A stretch of DNA of 64,000 nucleotides from Diploscapter coronatus (GCA_964036155.1 OZ038422.1:16081201-16145200); one strand, 5' to 3'. Shown: positions 11,887-24,800, numbered from the stretch's first letter. Made by a program: numbers and translations. Notes: generated from the letters alone by a model not told the origin.

Positions 11887-12206
11887 GAACCTTCTTAGGG
11901 TCCCGTGGAATTTCGAAACGAAAGTAGGCTCATTTGAAAGAGCATAAAATTCTGAATCAATTCAAACTTTTTCAACAAAAATGAATATTCGCAGCAGGTG
12001 GCTAATTTACAAAAGCTATTTCTTTGTATAGAAAAATGCACGTTTTCTAACTTCTACAATATTCTTTGTACTACTGAGCTTATTAGAAAAAAAGATTTTT
12101 CAATTTTTCATTTTTGTTGAAGAAGTTACATGATTGATTTAGAATTTTATGTTCTTTCATGAGCCTACTTTCGTTTCGAAATTCCATGGGACTCTAAAAA
12201 GGTTCC
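11887..12206. mobile_element. MITE with long inverted repeats, family A, copy 1
   Basis: The element starts GAACCTTCTTAGGGTCCCGT and ends with the mirrored ATGGGACTCTAAAAAGGTTC. The two arms pair over roughly 90-100 bp and include TTTCGAAACGAAAGTAGGCTCAT and TTTTTCAACAAAAATGAA. A second, diverged copy lies at 44544-44878. There is no coding capacity. Two copies with the same ends and size define a family. Confidence 0.75.
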
Positions 12207-12452
12207 CCTTTTAAATTCTTATTGGTTGATTTCATCCTTTTATACTATGACTCGCCATCTTACTTGGCGCTATGCGTGCGCATATATAGACTGATAAGCG
12301 ATTATATATATAAGACTCAATGTTTGTTATCAGACATGTCATTTCAAGGCCCGGGTCTAGGTCTCAATTTTAAAAATCGATCAGGCTCAGGCCTAAGGTC
12401 CCAGGCCTGAATAAATAAAAAATAATGGGAAAAGAGTAGAAAACTTCAAAAT

Positions 12453-12653
12453 TCATTTTTTTTCAACCAGGGATGTTGGCAGTGCAGTAAAGTGGCGCGC
12501 CGCACCGCAGATCATTTTGAAAAATCTCACACCGCACCGCAAACATCCCTGATTCGGACTGAAAAGTTCTTCAAAGAACGACACCAGGCCATCTCCGATT
12601 GTGGTAACAGCGTTGGCGATAGAAGTGACAACAGCATCTGCTAAATTGCCCAA
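12453..12653 (-). pseudogene. Small peptide-gene fragment, paralogue of 13002-13208
   Basis: The minus-strand frame contains ADAVVTSIANAVTTIGDGLVSFFEELFSPN, given here in pieces: a hydrophobic stretch and then SFFEELFSPN, which matches SFFRALFSPN in the neighbouring ORF. No ATG opens the frame. The C-terminal part is replaced by a short inverted-repeat insertion (12468-12551). I see a broken duplicate of an unrecognised small gene. Confidence 0.4.
12468..12551. repeat. 84-bp inverted repeat with CAGGGATGTT ends
   Basis: The outer ends CAGGGATGTT and AACATCCCTG are exact reverse complements. The interior is GC-rich with CGCACCGC occurring twice. It interrupts the small peptide frame described at 12453-12653, so it is probably a short insertion element. 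Confidence 0.5.
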
Positions 12654-13001
12654 AGGGGATAATATTTAAAGGTCGTTTCTTTAAGCAGGTACGTGCTGAT
12701 TCTGATGTAACTAGTGCAGTTCCTGAAGATAATATTTTATTTTGTTTTTTTTTTCATTTTTAAATAGAAATTGAAAATTTTGAATATCATGCAACCTAGC
12801 AGCTTAAAAAGATAATATGTTGTACGGGCAGATTACCCCCTCCAAAATAGCATTTCTTCCAGATCTTAATCTCATTTATTATTACTTTCTTAAAATACAA
12901 TAAACACAAGAATCCAACTGTCTACCGTGAGGATTCATGTGGGTATTTCTGCGAGAAAGTTAAAACCTTATGATGATTGGCAAAATTGAATAAATCAATT
13001 T

Positions 13002-13208
13002 CTAATTATAGGCCAGACGGCGTTCTTCATAACAACGACGTCTATTCGGTGAGAAAAGCGCTCGAAAGAATGATGCAACCGCATTGACAACTAGACTAGT
13101 CGGACGAGATACTGCCATCATTAGATCATCACCAAGTCCACGTCGGTGAACAACTCCGTTCGAACGGCGGACATTAGTTTGAACCTCTCTCTGAAAATAA
13201 CGATTCAT
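13002..13208 (-). CDS. Small basic hypothetical protein
   Basis: An ATG-initiated frame of 68 aa begins MNRYFQREVQTNVRRSNG and ends SFFRALFSPNRRRCYEERR, Arg-rich at both ends with a hydrophobic centre (PTSLVVNAVASFF). The only relative I can see is the broken fragment at 12453-12653, which shares the SFF-x2-LFSPN core; this is the main support for coding. The TTATTTTCAG just after the ATG could instead be a splice acceptor, in which case the true start lies upstream. No family is recognised and no signal peptide is evident. Confidence 0.4.
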   Translation of the reverse strand: MNRYFQREVQTNVRRSNGVVHRRGLGDDLMMAVSRPTSLVVNAVASFFRALFSPNRRRCYEERRLAYN

Positions 13209-13550
13209 TTACATTTTTGATTTCGAACCTATAACATTAAGTTGATTTACTTCTCACTCGCTACCACCGCCACCATATTTTTTATACTCGATCACTTTTC
13301 CAGCTATGACATCAACTGTTAGGTTTAACCTCGTAATTTTTGTGATTTCATACTCATTTCAAAATGAGACAAATATGATTTACGTTATGCAACTAGCGGA
13401 TTTCGCCTTAGTTAATGGCAAAATCAATATTCTAGCAACGGTGCTGCTAAACGACTACTTCGATATTATTGTTGTTTTCAGTGGTTTTCCTCTTCACTTT
13501 TCTTATTGGTCTTCTTTCATTTTGTGCATTTTTCATTTCTAAAATTCCGG

Positions 13551-15632
13551 ATGGTTTCCAACCTACCTGCGGAGATTATTTTGATGTGCTGCAGTTATCT
13601 TCCGTATCCGGATATCAGAAACCTGGGATATGCAAGCAGTCGCATCCTTAGAATCCTCAAGAGAAATCTGCCTCTTTCAATTGAGCCCAGTCTCTCCATA
13701 CAGTCGATTACTATCTCGCCTACTGGATTCAGTGAGGTAATATTTTGTCATGAAAAAGGTGTAAAATATATTTTCGTCTTGAATTCTGAAAGGTTTCAGA
13801 CAACATTTGTTGCCAACATTAACATGCTCAGCGTCACAGTTGATGGGGTCAAATATACACGCAAAATGACTATCAATTCTATCATACGGATTCGAAATAG
13901 TCGCAACGATCGGAGGAAATTTCGTCAAATTGATCATGACGCATACACAAACTTCGTTCACAATTACCGGCATCTTCCCCGTAAGTTGATCAATTTTGAT
14001 AAATTCATATTTTCATATCTTTCTGTCATCAGTATCAGGGACGAGCAAAGACTTGAGTCTTAAATTTTCAAAGAAAGTAGCTATTTCTCATACCTCAGTC
14101 AAAATAAAGTTTCCAATGTAATTTTTTTCTACATTTGGAAGCCTCAAGGGCAAAGACAACGAAAATTTTCCCGACTTCACAATTAAAGTTGAAGACAAAG
14201 ACAAAGCTTTGCTCGCTCCTGGTCAGTATGATAAATAAAGCTATCTAACAGCGTTTCCGTCGAAAATCATAATTATTTTTAGGTGAAGAAATGCGTCAAT
14301 TGCTTGGATCAGTGTGGGGCCTGAAGGAATATTACGAGTTTCTGACAAGTCAAATTACAACACAGGAAGATGAACTTCCACTTCTCGAACTGCATTATCT
14401 CTTAGCAAACGCAACGGTCAATGAAATTACAATAGTAAGGGAGTTATGGGTGTAGGACGATATGCACAAGAGTGAGGTGTTTTGTATCGTTGGTTGAGAG
14501 AAAGTCGATATTCACATACAGCAGCAATTAGAAATCGAATTTGTAGAGAAATAGCAGGTCGTGTAGAAGAGCAACGAGACGAATGGCATAATTTTTGAAT
14601 ATCGATGCGTTCTCTCCCAGCCAATAATAACAATTTTCCTCTTTAATTTTGTTACAAAAGTCTCACTCCGGTACAAATTGTTCTACACCCGGGAATTATA
14701 ATCATATCAAATATGCCTATCACTAGTTCTTAGACAATCACATCTCTCAGCTCATATTAGAGCAAAAAACAAATAAGCCTCTGCATAAACTATATTAGGA
14801 ATATTTGCAGAAAGATTGCGATCGAGGAAAGTTTTGGTTGCTCGTCGAAACATTCAATTCTGCTCGAGGAATTATTTATCGGAAATCGTTTGACTGCGTT
14901 GGAGTGTGCTTGAAAGATGAAGATGCTCCAAAATTCAGGAATTTGCAGCTTCTTCAAAGCGGTAATTTTGCGTGTATCGGATAATTAATTCTTCTAGCTG
15001 ATTGAGCTACGCTATTTCAAACATCGATTTATAGGTCTCACTTCATTTAAAATGAGAACGTGTTCATTCGCAGTTGAGCTTCTTCAAATGGCACACTTTC
15101 AGAATACGGTAAGCTAGTTCACCCAAATCGTCCATCTAATTACTGCATTTTAGACGATAAGCCTGTCGAATTTAAATCCAGCTCAATTTTCTTCGCTGCC
15201 TTACGTCGCTGCTAAATATCTAGAAGTGTTTTCTGGCTCTCTATATTTGCGAGAATTTTTCTTTGTAAGCAATCTTTTTTTTTATAATTTCAGTAAAATT
15301 TCTTAAATTCATTTTCAGAGTTTTCTACTAGCAAAACCACGATTGGTGAAATGGAGTTTGAAGAACATTCGAGATGAGGATAGTGGTTGGAATTGGCACA
15401 GATTCCAGCAAACTGCTTCTCGATTTGATGACGTCCACTTCATGCTATTGCCTACAGAATCTCGGAAGAGTAAAAGGTAATTGCGGCATTTACCTTCAGC
15501 ACATTAGGTTTCGTGAATTTCAGAATTGTGATAAATTCACTGGAGGATGATCGAGTTTTCATCATCAACATCAGGCACACTTACATCGGGAATAGCATCG
15601 ATATGTTCAATATGGAAATCGATTGCAAATGA
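13551..15632 (+). CDS. F-box protein
   Basis: Nine exons splice in phase: 13551-13980, 14033-14076, 14149-14221, 14283-14434, 14811-14961, 15074-15108, 15154-15264, 15319-15476 and 15524-15632, giving 420 aa. Residues 3-40 (NLPAEIILMCCSYLPYPDIR...) fit an F-box, the module that binds SKP1 in SCF ubiquitin ligases. The remainder should be the substrate-binding part; it has no motif I can name but contains conserved-looking Trp/Arg-rich stretches (KNIRDEDSGWNWHRF) as in nematode FBX/FTH-type proteins. These families are greatly expanded in worms and often tied to pathogen response; that is family knowledge, not shown here. A family B MITE lies in intron 4. The start was chosen as the first ATG leading directly into the F-box. 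Confidence 0.8.
14483..14630. mobile_element. MITE family B, copy 1
   Basis: An element of about 150 bp has imperfect inverted ends (GTATCGTTGGTTGAGAGAAA against GTTATTATTGGCTGGGAGAG, read inward). It contains CGATATTCACATACAGCAGC and GAATATCGATGCGTTCTC. It lies in intron 4 of the F-box gene. A clearly homologous copy lies at 34577-34728 in the Srx gene. Confidence 0.75.
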
Positions 15633-16136
15633 TGCGTTAGTTTGTTGTCCGCCTCATTAATAAATTGAATAAAAATCTAATTGTTAAGTCGCATAACTAG
15701 TAAATTAATAAGGAATCCGTGGACTTATTTGAAACGATTGCGACATGCTCTTACTATATAATGATGGCCTATAGTTTGGAACATTCGTGATGATGAATTC
15801 GGTCGCTACTTCCTCAAATGTTGAATAGATTTAGCACTATATTATGTGAGCATGGTTGCTTAGCTGAGAGTTGATCTACATGTCCAACTGATTGTTGTTC
15901 ACCATGTAAAATTTTGCAACAAGAAAAGGTTTTTAGATTTACAAATACGTTTTCGGCACCAAAGATGACTACAAATTGATTAAATCTGCTTTTAATTTCC
16001 ACCGTCCATTGTTTGCATCGAATGGATGTCGCTACAATTTTGAGATACGCCTTCGAACGTTTTGTATTTCCTTTTGAAAAGCTAATCTGCAGTTTTCGAG
16101 TCGTAGTCTACTTATCACTTGTATAGGCTATGCAAA
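15633..16136. other. Intergenic, nothing firm
   Basis: This is the 3' flank of the F-box gene and the 5' flank of Str gene 2. I found no gene or repeat that I can support. Confidence 0.4.
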
Positions 16137-18104
16137 ATGCTGTACAACCCTCTGAACTTCCCGCCAAAATTTTTTGTAATGGTTTACTGTTTGATGTGTT
16201 CTGCTGTAGTCAGTAACAGCCTACTAATTTATTTGATTCTGAAACAAACTAGATCTAAAATTGGCACCTACAAATATGTCATGCTATGCTTTTCGGCATA
16301 CGACATCGTCTATTCGCTGGTTTTTGGATATTTCAAACTAGTAAAGATATTTTTCTAGAGGATTTCAAGAATATCATTAGAAAATTTAGGGCATGTTTTG
16401 TATTCATGGGGCGTATGTAGTGCTTCTAATAACGTATACATTTGAAAATCCGTCTAATGGTGTTTTTCTCATCGTTTTATCAATTTGCTCATATGCAATT
16501 AGGTTAGAATTTAGTTGTCGTCTATTTTCAACTTTAATATGAAATTTTAGCATGGCAGGTAAGGAGTATTCGGAGCTGAGTTTTGGCCTGAGGTTTATAT
16601 AAAAAAAAAGATAGAAATCCCATGTCATATTTATTTATTTTTGAAATTCTCTTTAGATTCAACGCGTTTCTTTTCGTGAAATTTTCAAAGAATAATTTTT
16701 TGATGATTGTTCATTTCCCTAGGCAGTATAAATCTCTGAAATTAGCTCTTAAATCAGTCCAAATACATCTAATAACTCAGGCATAACGGTTCACTACGTC
16801 TATAGATACCTGGCGATATGTAGGTCAGAGATATTTTTGCTAGAATTTCGTTTAGTCTATGACGACAATATTTAGGCACGATTTACTTCGACTATTTTCC
16901 ACGCCTTGGCACGGATTGCGATGGATCCTTGCCTGTCTTGCGTTTGCAGTTTGTTGGAGTTCTTTCTGCTATTTCGTCACACTCCCCGATGAAACTGTAA
17001 TTTGTTCGAAAAATACCCTTTTTTAAAAGTCAAAATCTAACTACATTATTGTATTTTTTTTTAGATATATAATGTAGTTGGGCCGGCTTTTGAGAAGGAA
17101 TTTAACGTTAGTCTCTATAATATGTCGATCCTGGCTATGCCGTACTTTTACGTGAGAAAAATTAGAATAAAATCATGGATAAGAAAAATTCAGTATGAAA
17201 ACGGAGAGCAGATAATCATTTGGAACATGTGCATCGGGATTTTCATGATTGGATTTTTTCTGACGATTCTATTCTCGACGATGTGCATTTGCGCCTACTT
17301 CATCCACCATTTCATCAGAAAGGCCAATATCAGCAACAAAACTAAACGGCTGCATCACCAACTTTTCAATGCGCTCTTCGTTCAAGTTAAAAACTAGCTG
17401 CTTCCCAACTCATACAAATTTTAGACAGTAATGTTGATAGGCACCTCATACATTACCATTTTGGGAGAATTTTTTGTCCCTTTACTCGGCGATTCTTATG
17501 GATTGTAAGTTTCATTTTCGAAATGTTCTGATAATAACCATATTTCAGCTTCGGAGAATACATTTGCGTGATTATATCGCTATACCCTTGTATCTCGCCA
17601 TGGTTAATTATTTGGTGTATTAGGTATCTTCAATTTTTTGGCTAACTTAAAATTCTTGTGATATCATGACTTCATACAGTTGAGGCCTAAAATTTGTGAA
17701 TAATTGTGACTATGAATGAAGCTGGTACCTCCAATTTTCCTGATAAATTTTTCACATACATATATATTCTTCCCACTTAACTAAACTCTCGAGTAATTTG
17801 ATTCAAATTTGTTGGCGATAAATAGGCTTAACAAATTGCATTTATAATAACGTTTGACCTCCACTGTAAATTCGTTATGAAAACGATAACAATGTTAAAA
17901 TTTCAGTAGAATTGCTATTTTGTGAATTCCTCATTTCATAATTTTAGGGATTACCGTGAATACTGTCTGAGGAAGCTGCAGTTCGTGATGTGTTTTGGCT
18001 TCTATGCGCGAATATCTGCCAAAATCCATCTGATCCCGTCGAATTCAGCGACAGGAACAGCTAAAACTCCCAGTCATAGTTTACCCAAGACTACTGGCAT
18101 CTAA
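16137..18104 (+). CDS. Str-class seven-transmembrane chemoreceptor (gene 2)
   Basis: This is a complete Str-family chemoreceptor paralogous to the gene at 2281. Exons: 16137-16340, 16390-16502, 16551-16558, 16781-16823, 16876-16996, 17065-17151, 17194-17385, 17425-17504, 17549-17623, 17948-18104; 359 aa. TM1 is followed by SNSLLIYLILKQTRSKIGTY; the third helix ends HYVYRYLAICR. RRK-type loop residues precede TM6, and the last exon begins RDYREYCLRKL. Exons corresponding to exon 2 of gene 1 total exactly 164 nt (113+8+43), the size of the single exon there, so two extra introns have split it and left an 8-nt microexon. The start ATG aligns with that of gene 1. The tail (PSNSATGTAKTPSHSLPK) is Ser/Thr-rich, as expected for a cytoplasmic receptor tail. 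Confidence 0.85.
16551..16558 (+). other. 8-nt microexon of Str gene 2
   Basis: CATGGCAG is flanked by TTTTAG upstream and GTAAGG downstream. Including it restores YAISMAGITVHYVYR, which aligns without gaps to YAMSLYTIMVHYFYR of gene 1. Leaving it out breaks the frame. Splice phases are 2 in and 1 out. Confidence 0.7.
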
Positions 18105-18851
18105 TCTAACTAATTGTAATCTAAGCTTTTTTAATTGAATTATGATCGTCAACTAAAGATGTAAAATGGGTAATAACTATCAATTTCTAATGAACCAATT
18201 ATTGTCAGTTGTTCGATTTTAAAAAAGTTCGTTCGATGAATTGGCAACTTGAATTTGTCGCGATGTGTCTTAATGGAATATTTATGACGAAATACTTCCA
18301 GATATAATTTACCTTACAACACGTCACGTAATTTTCATGACGTGACAAATCCAAATAACCGATGAATTTTAGTTTTGTACCTAATTGTTCATAATTCGGA
18401 GTAAAACTATTTTGACCAAATCGAAGGTAAGCATGCTCAATTTTCATCAGTCGAGTTTTCTCAACAGTTTCTAGAATTGTTTGCAAGGACAGTTTTTGTC
18501 ATTGAAAAAATTCGACGTTAATCGATCATAGTTTTAAATGTTCTACAATAAATTTTGGAGAATAAAAATTCTCGTCTCAAAATAAGTTGGCAAAATTGTA
18601 CAGAAAAGAAGAAAAACAAAATTTAAAAATATTGACATCAGATAAAACACCATCAGTTATTGTAGTCAAAATCTCGAAATAGAATTTAGTCTTACACTTT
18701 ATCTTTCATAAACAAAAATAAAATTATCAACCAAAGAAAAACAAAATTGGCGTCCTAAAAATTTAACAAGAAAACCCGTGAAAAAAGATCATCGATAACG
18801 AAACATGTTGAGATGAAAATGTAAGATTACTGTAATTTAGCTGGTTGTTGA
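18105..18851. other. Convergent intergenic region
   Basis: It lies between the 3' ends of Str gene 2 (+) and cpsf-2 (-). It contains a short hairpin (ACGTCACGT ... ACGTGA-type palindrome near 18320-18350). Otherwise nothing was recognised. Confidence 0.4.
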
Positions 18852-21800
18852 TTAGATGATAGCGAATTGCTGGTAGATGTAGTCTCGAATTTCGTAGTAG
18901 AGCTTGCTGGCGCAGCCCTCCACGTGGAACTGGCCCTGTTGCAGGCGACGAATCGAAATTATTCCTGAAGAAAATGCTTGAAGAATTTAAGGAGAGAAAC
19001 AATAAACATCGGGAATTTGGTTAGTTCAAAAGTGAGATAAAATTGTTGATGAAGACTTGAAATATTGTCGAGTGGAATCAACGTGGGTCTCATATCTAGG
19101 GATTGCAAACTTCTCGCCCTTGTATTTTTCACTTTTACTTGAAAAGTGATCATTTTAAACGCCAAAATGGGAAGCGGGTGCCCTTCAAAGTGGATGGACA
19201 CAAAAAGGCACCATCAGATTCGATGAACCTTCCAATAAGACGGTTATGTGCCAAAAATCAGCGCGAAATTCATGTGCTCACTCGTGCTCACGATGACTGT
19301 TTTTTTTTGAAAATTTAACAGAAGATTATGATCCTGTATGAATAGATCTAGTTTTTCGTTCAAATCGTACCCTGGCCTTTTTCAGAAATGTTTACTTTTT
19401 TGAGCGTCTCTATGCTCTCGTTTTAAAAATCTCTAGCTAATCATCCGAATAAAGGCAAGGTTCACTACACCACATTGCCATAAGGGAAAATTCGCATTTT
19501 CGCGTTATGCGCTTGGTCAGTAGGGGCGAGAAAGCATTGAAAATGGAGAGATTTAGATAGGCTCAAAAAGGTAATCGTTTCTGGGAAGGCTTCTATACAA
19601 AATCCCGGTAAAAATAATTTGAAAAACCTTCTTACCATTGATGTAAAGAACTCCGCCGGAGAATTCAGCGGAATGACCCAGATTCTGCATGATCTGTTTG
19701 AGCTCGGACAGTTTGGGATCGTTCACGAATACCGCCTAAATTGGTTTTTCTTTCCTTCAAATTTTCCAAGAATTTTCAACCTTATGCGATGGAATGTTAG
19801 TGGATGGAAGAACATCGAGAATGAGTGCCTTCTGTTGCTTTCTCTTCTTTAGCCTCTTTCGTCTTTCTTCTTCCGTTTCGTTTTCATCTTGCATTTCGAC
19901 GTCATTACTCTCCTTCTGAAAATTGATAATATTTTCCAAAAAACTCAACTTTTGAATGTCGAATGTTCAATTTTCAAATTATGTTCGAGGAAATAAGCAT
20001 TACACCGAACATACACAAACGTCTCTATGTGGCTACAATTTTCTAATCCTTTTGACATTTATGTTGAAATATTAAAACATTGAAAATTATTCTAGAAATT
20101 GCTAAATTAAAGATCTAATCCTTCAAGAAAAAATATGACGATAAGTTTAAAAGTGCAAAGAGTCTCAACCAACCTCGGATGAATTTTCTTCATCTTCCTT
20201 TTCTCCGTCGATTCCTCTCCTGTCTCCGATCATCGCTTTCTTCATCACTTTTGCGTCAATCCAAGCAAGTTCAGCTTCACCAACCTGGAAATTCATCTTC
20301 AGTACTTTTCTTATTTTCTTCTATTTGAAAATTTTTCATCATACATTGACAGGCAAAAATTTGGAACTACACTTTATCTAAAATGATGCGATATATAACG
20401 TGAACTAATCGTTCTAAAAATTTGCACACATGCAAGAAACTCAAAGTTCAAACATGTTTCAAGTTTCAGGAAGATTTTTTTAACGAAAAATATTTCAATG
20501 GTTTGAAATATAACATTTGGCTTCAAACTCTAGATGAAGTTGCAACGATTTCCTAGTTTCCTACCGGTTGGAAGTAGAGAGTGCTCATGAGCGCATCGCT
20601 GAGGGACACCTGGTAGATGTGCGACTCGACTGTCGCATCCACGATGTCGTAGACCAGGGGAGTGAAAATGCGGCCCTGAAAATTTTAGAAAATACAGTGG
20701 GGATAGAATTTCATGATATGAACTTTGATTATTAGAAATATCGAAAGGAGATAATGCAAAATATTAGCAGTGACTTTTTTTTTTTTTAAAATATGTATCA
20801 CTTTTTCGCAAGAGTAACAAATATGAGTTGACGAAGTTCACGTTTTTCCATTTCCTTTTCTAATACCATTCATGTCATATAATTCGACAATTTATCAGAC
20901 CAAAATTCTTTTCTACCTGAACAATGCCCTTCTCCTTGATGTAAGTGGCCAAATGCCTCGTGGCTTCAGAAGTGCCGTGGACGATGATTATTTGACGAGG
21001 TTGAACAGTCTGAAAAATTGTAGTAAAATTTAGAAACGCTATTTTTCTACCTTTTCTAGCAATTTCTTGATCGATTCACCATCACATCTGCCTTCGAAAT
21101 CGATAAATTCAACTTTGCAGAGAATCTGGAATATTACAAATAAGATTTTTTGCAAGACAAAACAAGTTAGCTTACCTCCATTTTCTGAACGTATCTGACG
21201 CATTTGGTGGGTACTTTCTCCTCGACAATCATGATTTGTTCACCATCGTCTGTCGATTCCTGAAAGATTAACGTTATCGCAAAATCCAGCTATTTCCTTC
21301 AAATATTTGACATGAAGAAATATCTGAGGAATGGTTTCGGGTATAAGTTGTGAAGCATAAAAGTTTGTAAATTTCTGATTAGTTACGCGATAAATTGTTA
21401 CCCTTTTATATTCAACCGTTTCGATCTGAGCTATGGTGTCTTCAGTTTTGTACTCGTTGGGCCGAATTATTTCACCGTAATCATCCCACTAAAATTCCTT
21501 TAATTTAACACATTTCCTCTAAATTTTGTTCTTAAAAATTTTCACTATTTTTAGCCACTCATAATAAGCTCTGGTTATCCTCACCAAATCTGCTAGGCGT
21601 TGGATTTATTTCTAATCATTGTGGCTTGAGTTTAGCTTTTCTTGCCAAAAGTCGATATTCAACTTTCCTATCCACTAGGCTATCATGACACTAATAGGTT
21701 GGTGTCTAACCTTCATTTTCTCCTCGACGTAGGGGAACATGGGGTAGATTTTCTTGTTGGCCTTGAAGAACGAGGATTTCTGCTGGTGTTCCCATTTGAG

Positions 21801-24800
21801 CATTATGTCGTGAGTGTTCAGCTCCAGGGCTGGCTGAACTTGGTTCTCCTGGTTGCCGTTAACTTGAGAGGCTTGATTTTGGGAGGCTAAAATTCAGTTC
21901 ACTATCATTATTGCCAGAAATAAGTTTGAATCGAATACTCTAAAGCCAAAATGAGGTAAAATCGTGTTTGAAAAAATAATTTTCAGTTTCTTACGAACTT
22001 CCAGTCGATTTTCAATATTTAGGCTAAAATCTTACGTTGATTAACATTTTCCTTGCTCTTCATTCCAGTGACGACAGCAACAGCGTTGGCGAGCGTCTCG
22101 TCGTCGTCTGATTCATCGTCGGAATCGTCGCCTGCCATTTCCAGGCGGGCGTTGCGACGACTTGTTTCAAGTCTGGAAAATAAACTCCGGTGAAAAAAGT
22201 TACGAACACTTTTGAATTTAACTTCGTCAACCCACTACACCTTGGCTAATAGGACCGAAACTTGGAGGATATATGGTAGATATACAACCAAACATGTTTG
22301 CGAAATGTCAGCCCGATTGGTCAAAGAATAGTGGGTAGGCGAAGCTTTATTCAAAATTGTTCGTAACTTTTTGCACCAGAATTTAACGTCTTTCAAAAAA
22401 TCTGTTGTCTGCTAGCTTCCCTTTTCTTATCGAGAACTATATATTCCGTTTCAAATGTTTGTGATTTTTCCAAGAATCCAGATAGATGAGCCAATTTTTC
22501 GAAAAATGACTCCAATAAAATGAGAAAACCCACCTTAGTCTAGCCGTCTCCGCCTCCTTTTCAGCCTTCATCCTTCTGTAGGCCTCCAATTCGGCTCCTT
22601 CGATGCGAATTCGCCTTTTCACCTGAATATCTTCATTGTTATTTTGCTTGCAAAAGAAGTTCCAACCTCCAGACTGATTTCCTTCCTGGGTTTCCTGCCC
22701 TCAGCAGTTTCATTAGCAATGTGGATGAGTTTCGAGCCGAGCGTTCTATCCTCAGATCTGCCCGTGATGATCACTGTGTTCTTTCGGTCCGAACACCATT
22801 CCAGGAACAGCTCCCGAGAGAAGCCCGATTCCATGTCCAAATTGCTGCACAGAACGATCTGAAAAAGTCACTTTTGCAAGAAGAATTCTCGTCATTTGTC
22901 ATTCATTCGAAATGAGAATCTACGAAACTCATGGCAGTTTTCTTATACGTTCTCATTTTATAGATTCCTTTAATTGCTCCAGAATTATACAATTTCATGA
23001 AAATTCATCGTAAAATTACAAAAACGTTACCTTCGGCGACCTGACTTTGGCCAATTCCTGCTGCGAGTGGCAGAGTTTCATGTAGCGAAAGTTGAACGGG
23101 TTCACTTGACTCTGCTGGAACGCTCTGAAAAAACTTATCTTCAAAAAACGATTAAAAATTGTCACTTCATGATTTTATCGGACATCCATTCGACTTGCGA
23201 TTTGGCGAATTCGACCACAGAAGAGGCCACGTAACTCAGAAGGACGAGGTTGTACCGAGTCAGACCTGCTTCTTCGCTAAAAAACACTTGTTGCTAAGCT
23301 TTATAGATTAAAATGCAATTTTTAGAAGGTGAAAATATCGTTATGAGTTTTATTTTGACTTCCTGTATTATACACCGCCGAAATACCGACACTGCCTGTA
23401 AAAATACCGGCTCTTTTGTTATTATTTCTCCCTTTTGCCTACACTCTCTCACCTTAAAATCCGGTGTTTAATACAGACGGTGTCAGTGTACCAGCGGTAT
23501 ATAATACAGCAAGTCTTTTATTTTCTCAGAAGAATAGAACTGTATGAATCTGCTTACTTCGACCACAACTGTTCCAGAAGATGCGCAATTTCGAGGACTC
23601 GTCCAGCCGTGTCGATCACAATCAGACAATTGCCGCCGTCTCGAACCGTTCTGAATTGAATTATCCTTCGTTCAAGCAGCAAACATTCCCTACGTAAGCA
23701 TGGAAGTGACGAGTTGCTGATCCCTTTCGTATCGCTTTTTCTGACTGTACATCGCGTTGTAGGCATCCGTAATTAGCAGATGAGGGCGGATTGTGTCTGA
23801 AAATGATTGAATTTAAAAAAAAAAAAAAGAGACTTGTATTATAATGAAGAAAATTTACATCACCAATTTAGAGGTACCAAGCTCATTAAAGTATGCCAAT
23901 GAAGGGATTCAAAGGATTGTTCAACTAACTCGAGATATTAATAATCACATCTCATACATTCATTTAACTTTAGCTTGCTCATATCCTACCCCTTTTCTAG
24001 ATTATTTCCTGAAAAGCTCGATTTTAATCTGCATAATTATTCTACATTAGTGGTGGTTTGATGCAAACAATTGTATGATACTTGAAATGTCTCAAACTTG
24101 TGACAGAATGAAGCGTAGTACCCGATACACATGATTCTTTCTATGAAGTTATTACTTTGGTGCACAGTGGCTGTTCACCAATGAAGCCATATCTCCCTTG
24201 AACCTAGCTCCAGGGAAAATTCCTTTCATCTCAGGAAACAAAATAGTTTTCCCCAAACTTTTTCTTCCGAGGAATTGTGTAAATGAATATCACTACTGAT
24301 TTTTTAATAAATGTCTACTTTTTCACGGATAGCTTAGAAATTTTATAGCAATCAATAACAAATTCTTACTATCAAAAACGCATCCATTGAGATGTCTCTC
24401 CTTCTTGTGGTTGAAATCGACGGCATAGACAATGTCGTCCTCCCCTGCACGAGAGATCTTCCAAATTGCACCTGGGATTCCAGAGACGTTATTAAAGTTT
24501 TGCATTTTTAATTGTCTACCTCCAATCATATGTCCGGCAGGCAGAGGAGTGAATTGAATTCCACTATCGCCTTTCAGGAGAATCTGAAAATTGAAGAATT
24601 TTTTAACAAATAAAGTTTCAAAATGAACATAAATCGTCGAGCAAGAAAGACTACTAATTGTTTATTAGACCAAAATCAATTTTTCGTAAATATCTCATAG
24701 AATTTCGTTAAAAACCCACTGTCTGATTGTACTTGACGGACTGCACTCGTTTGAATGCGAGGTCGACATCGTCCATGGAGAACTTGTCGAAGTCCTCGAC

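Noticed and set aside
14077..14148. Possible 24-nt intron (GTAATTTTTTTCT...GGAAG) in the F-box gene
   Set aside because: A 72-nt intron (14077-14148) with normal sites and matching phase explains the reading frame better.
15700..15825. Short similarity of TTTGGAACATTCGTGATGATG to the F-box gene's exon 8
   Set aside because: Only about 15 matching bases; too short to call a duplicated fragment.
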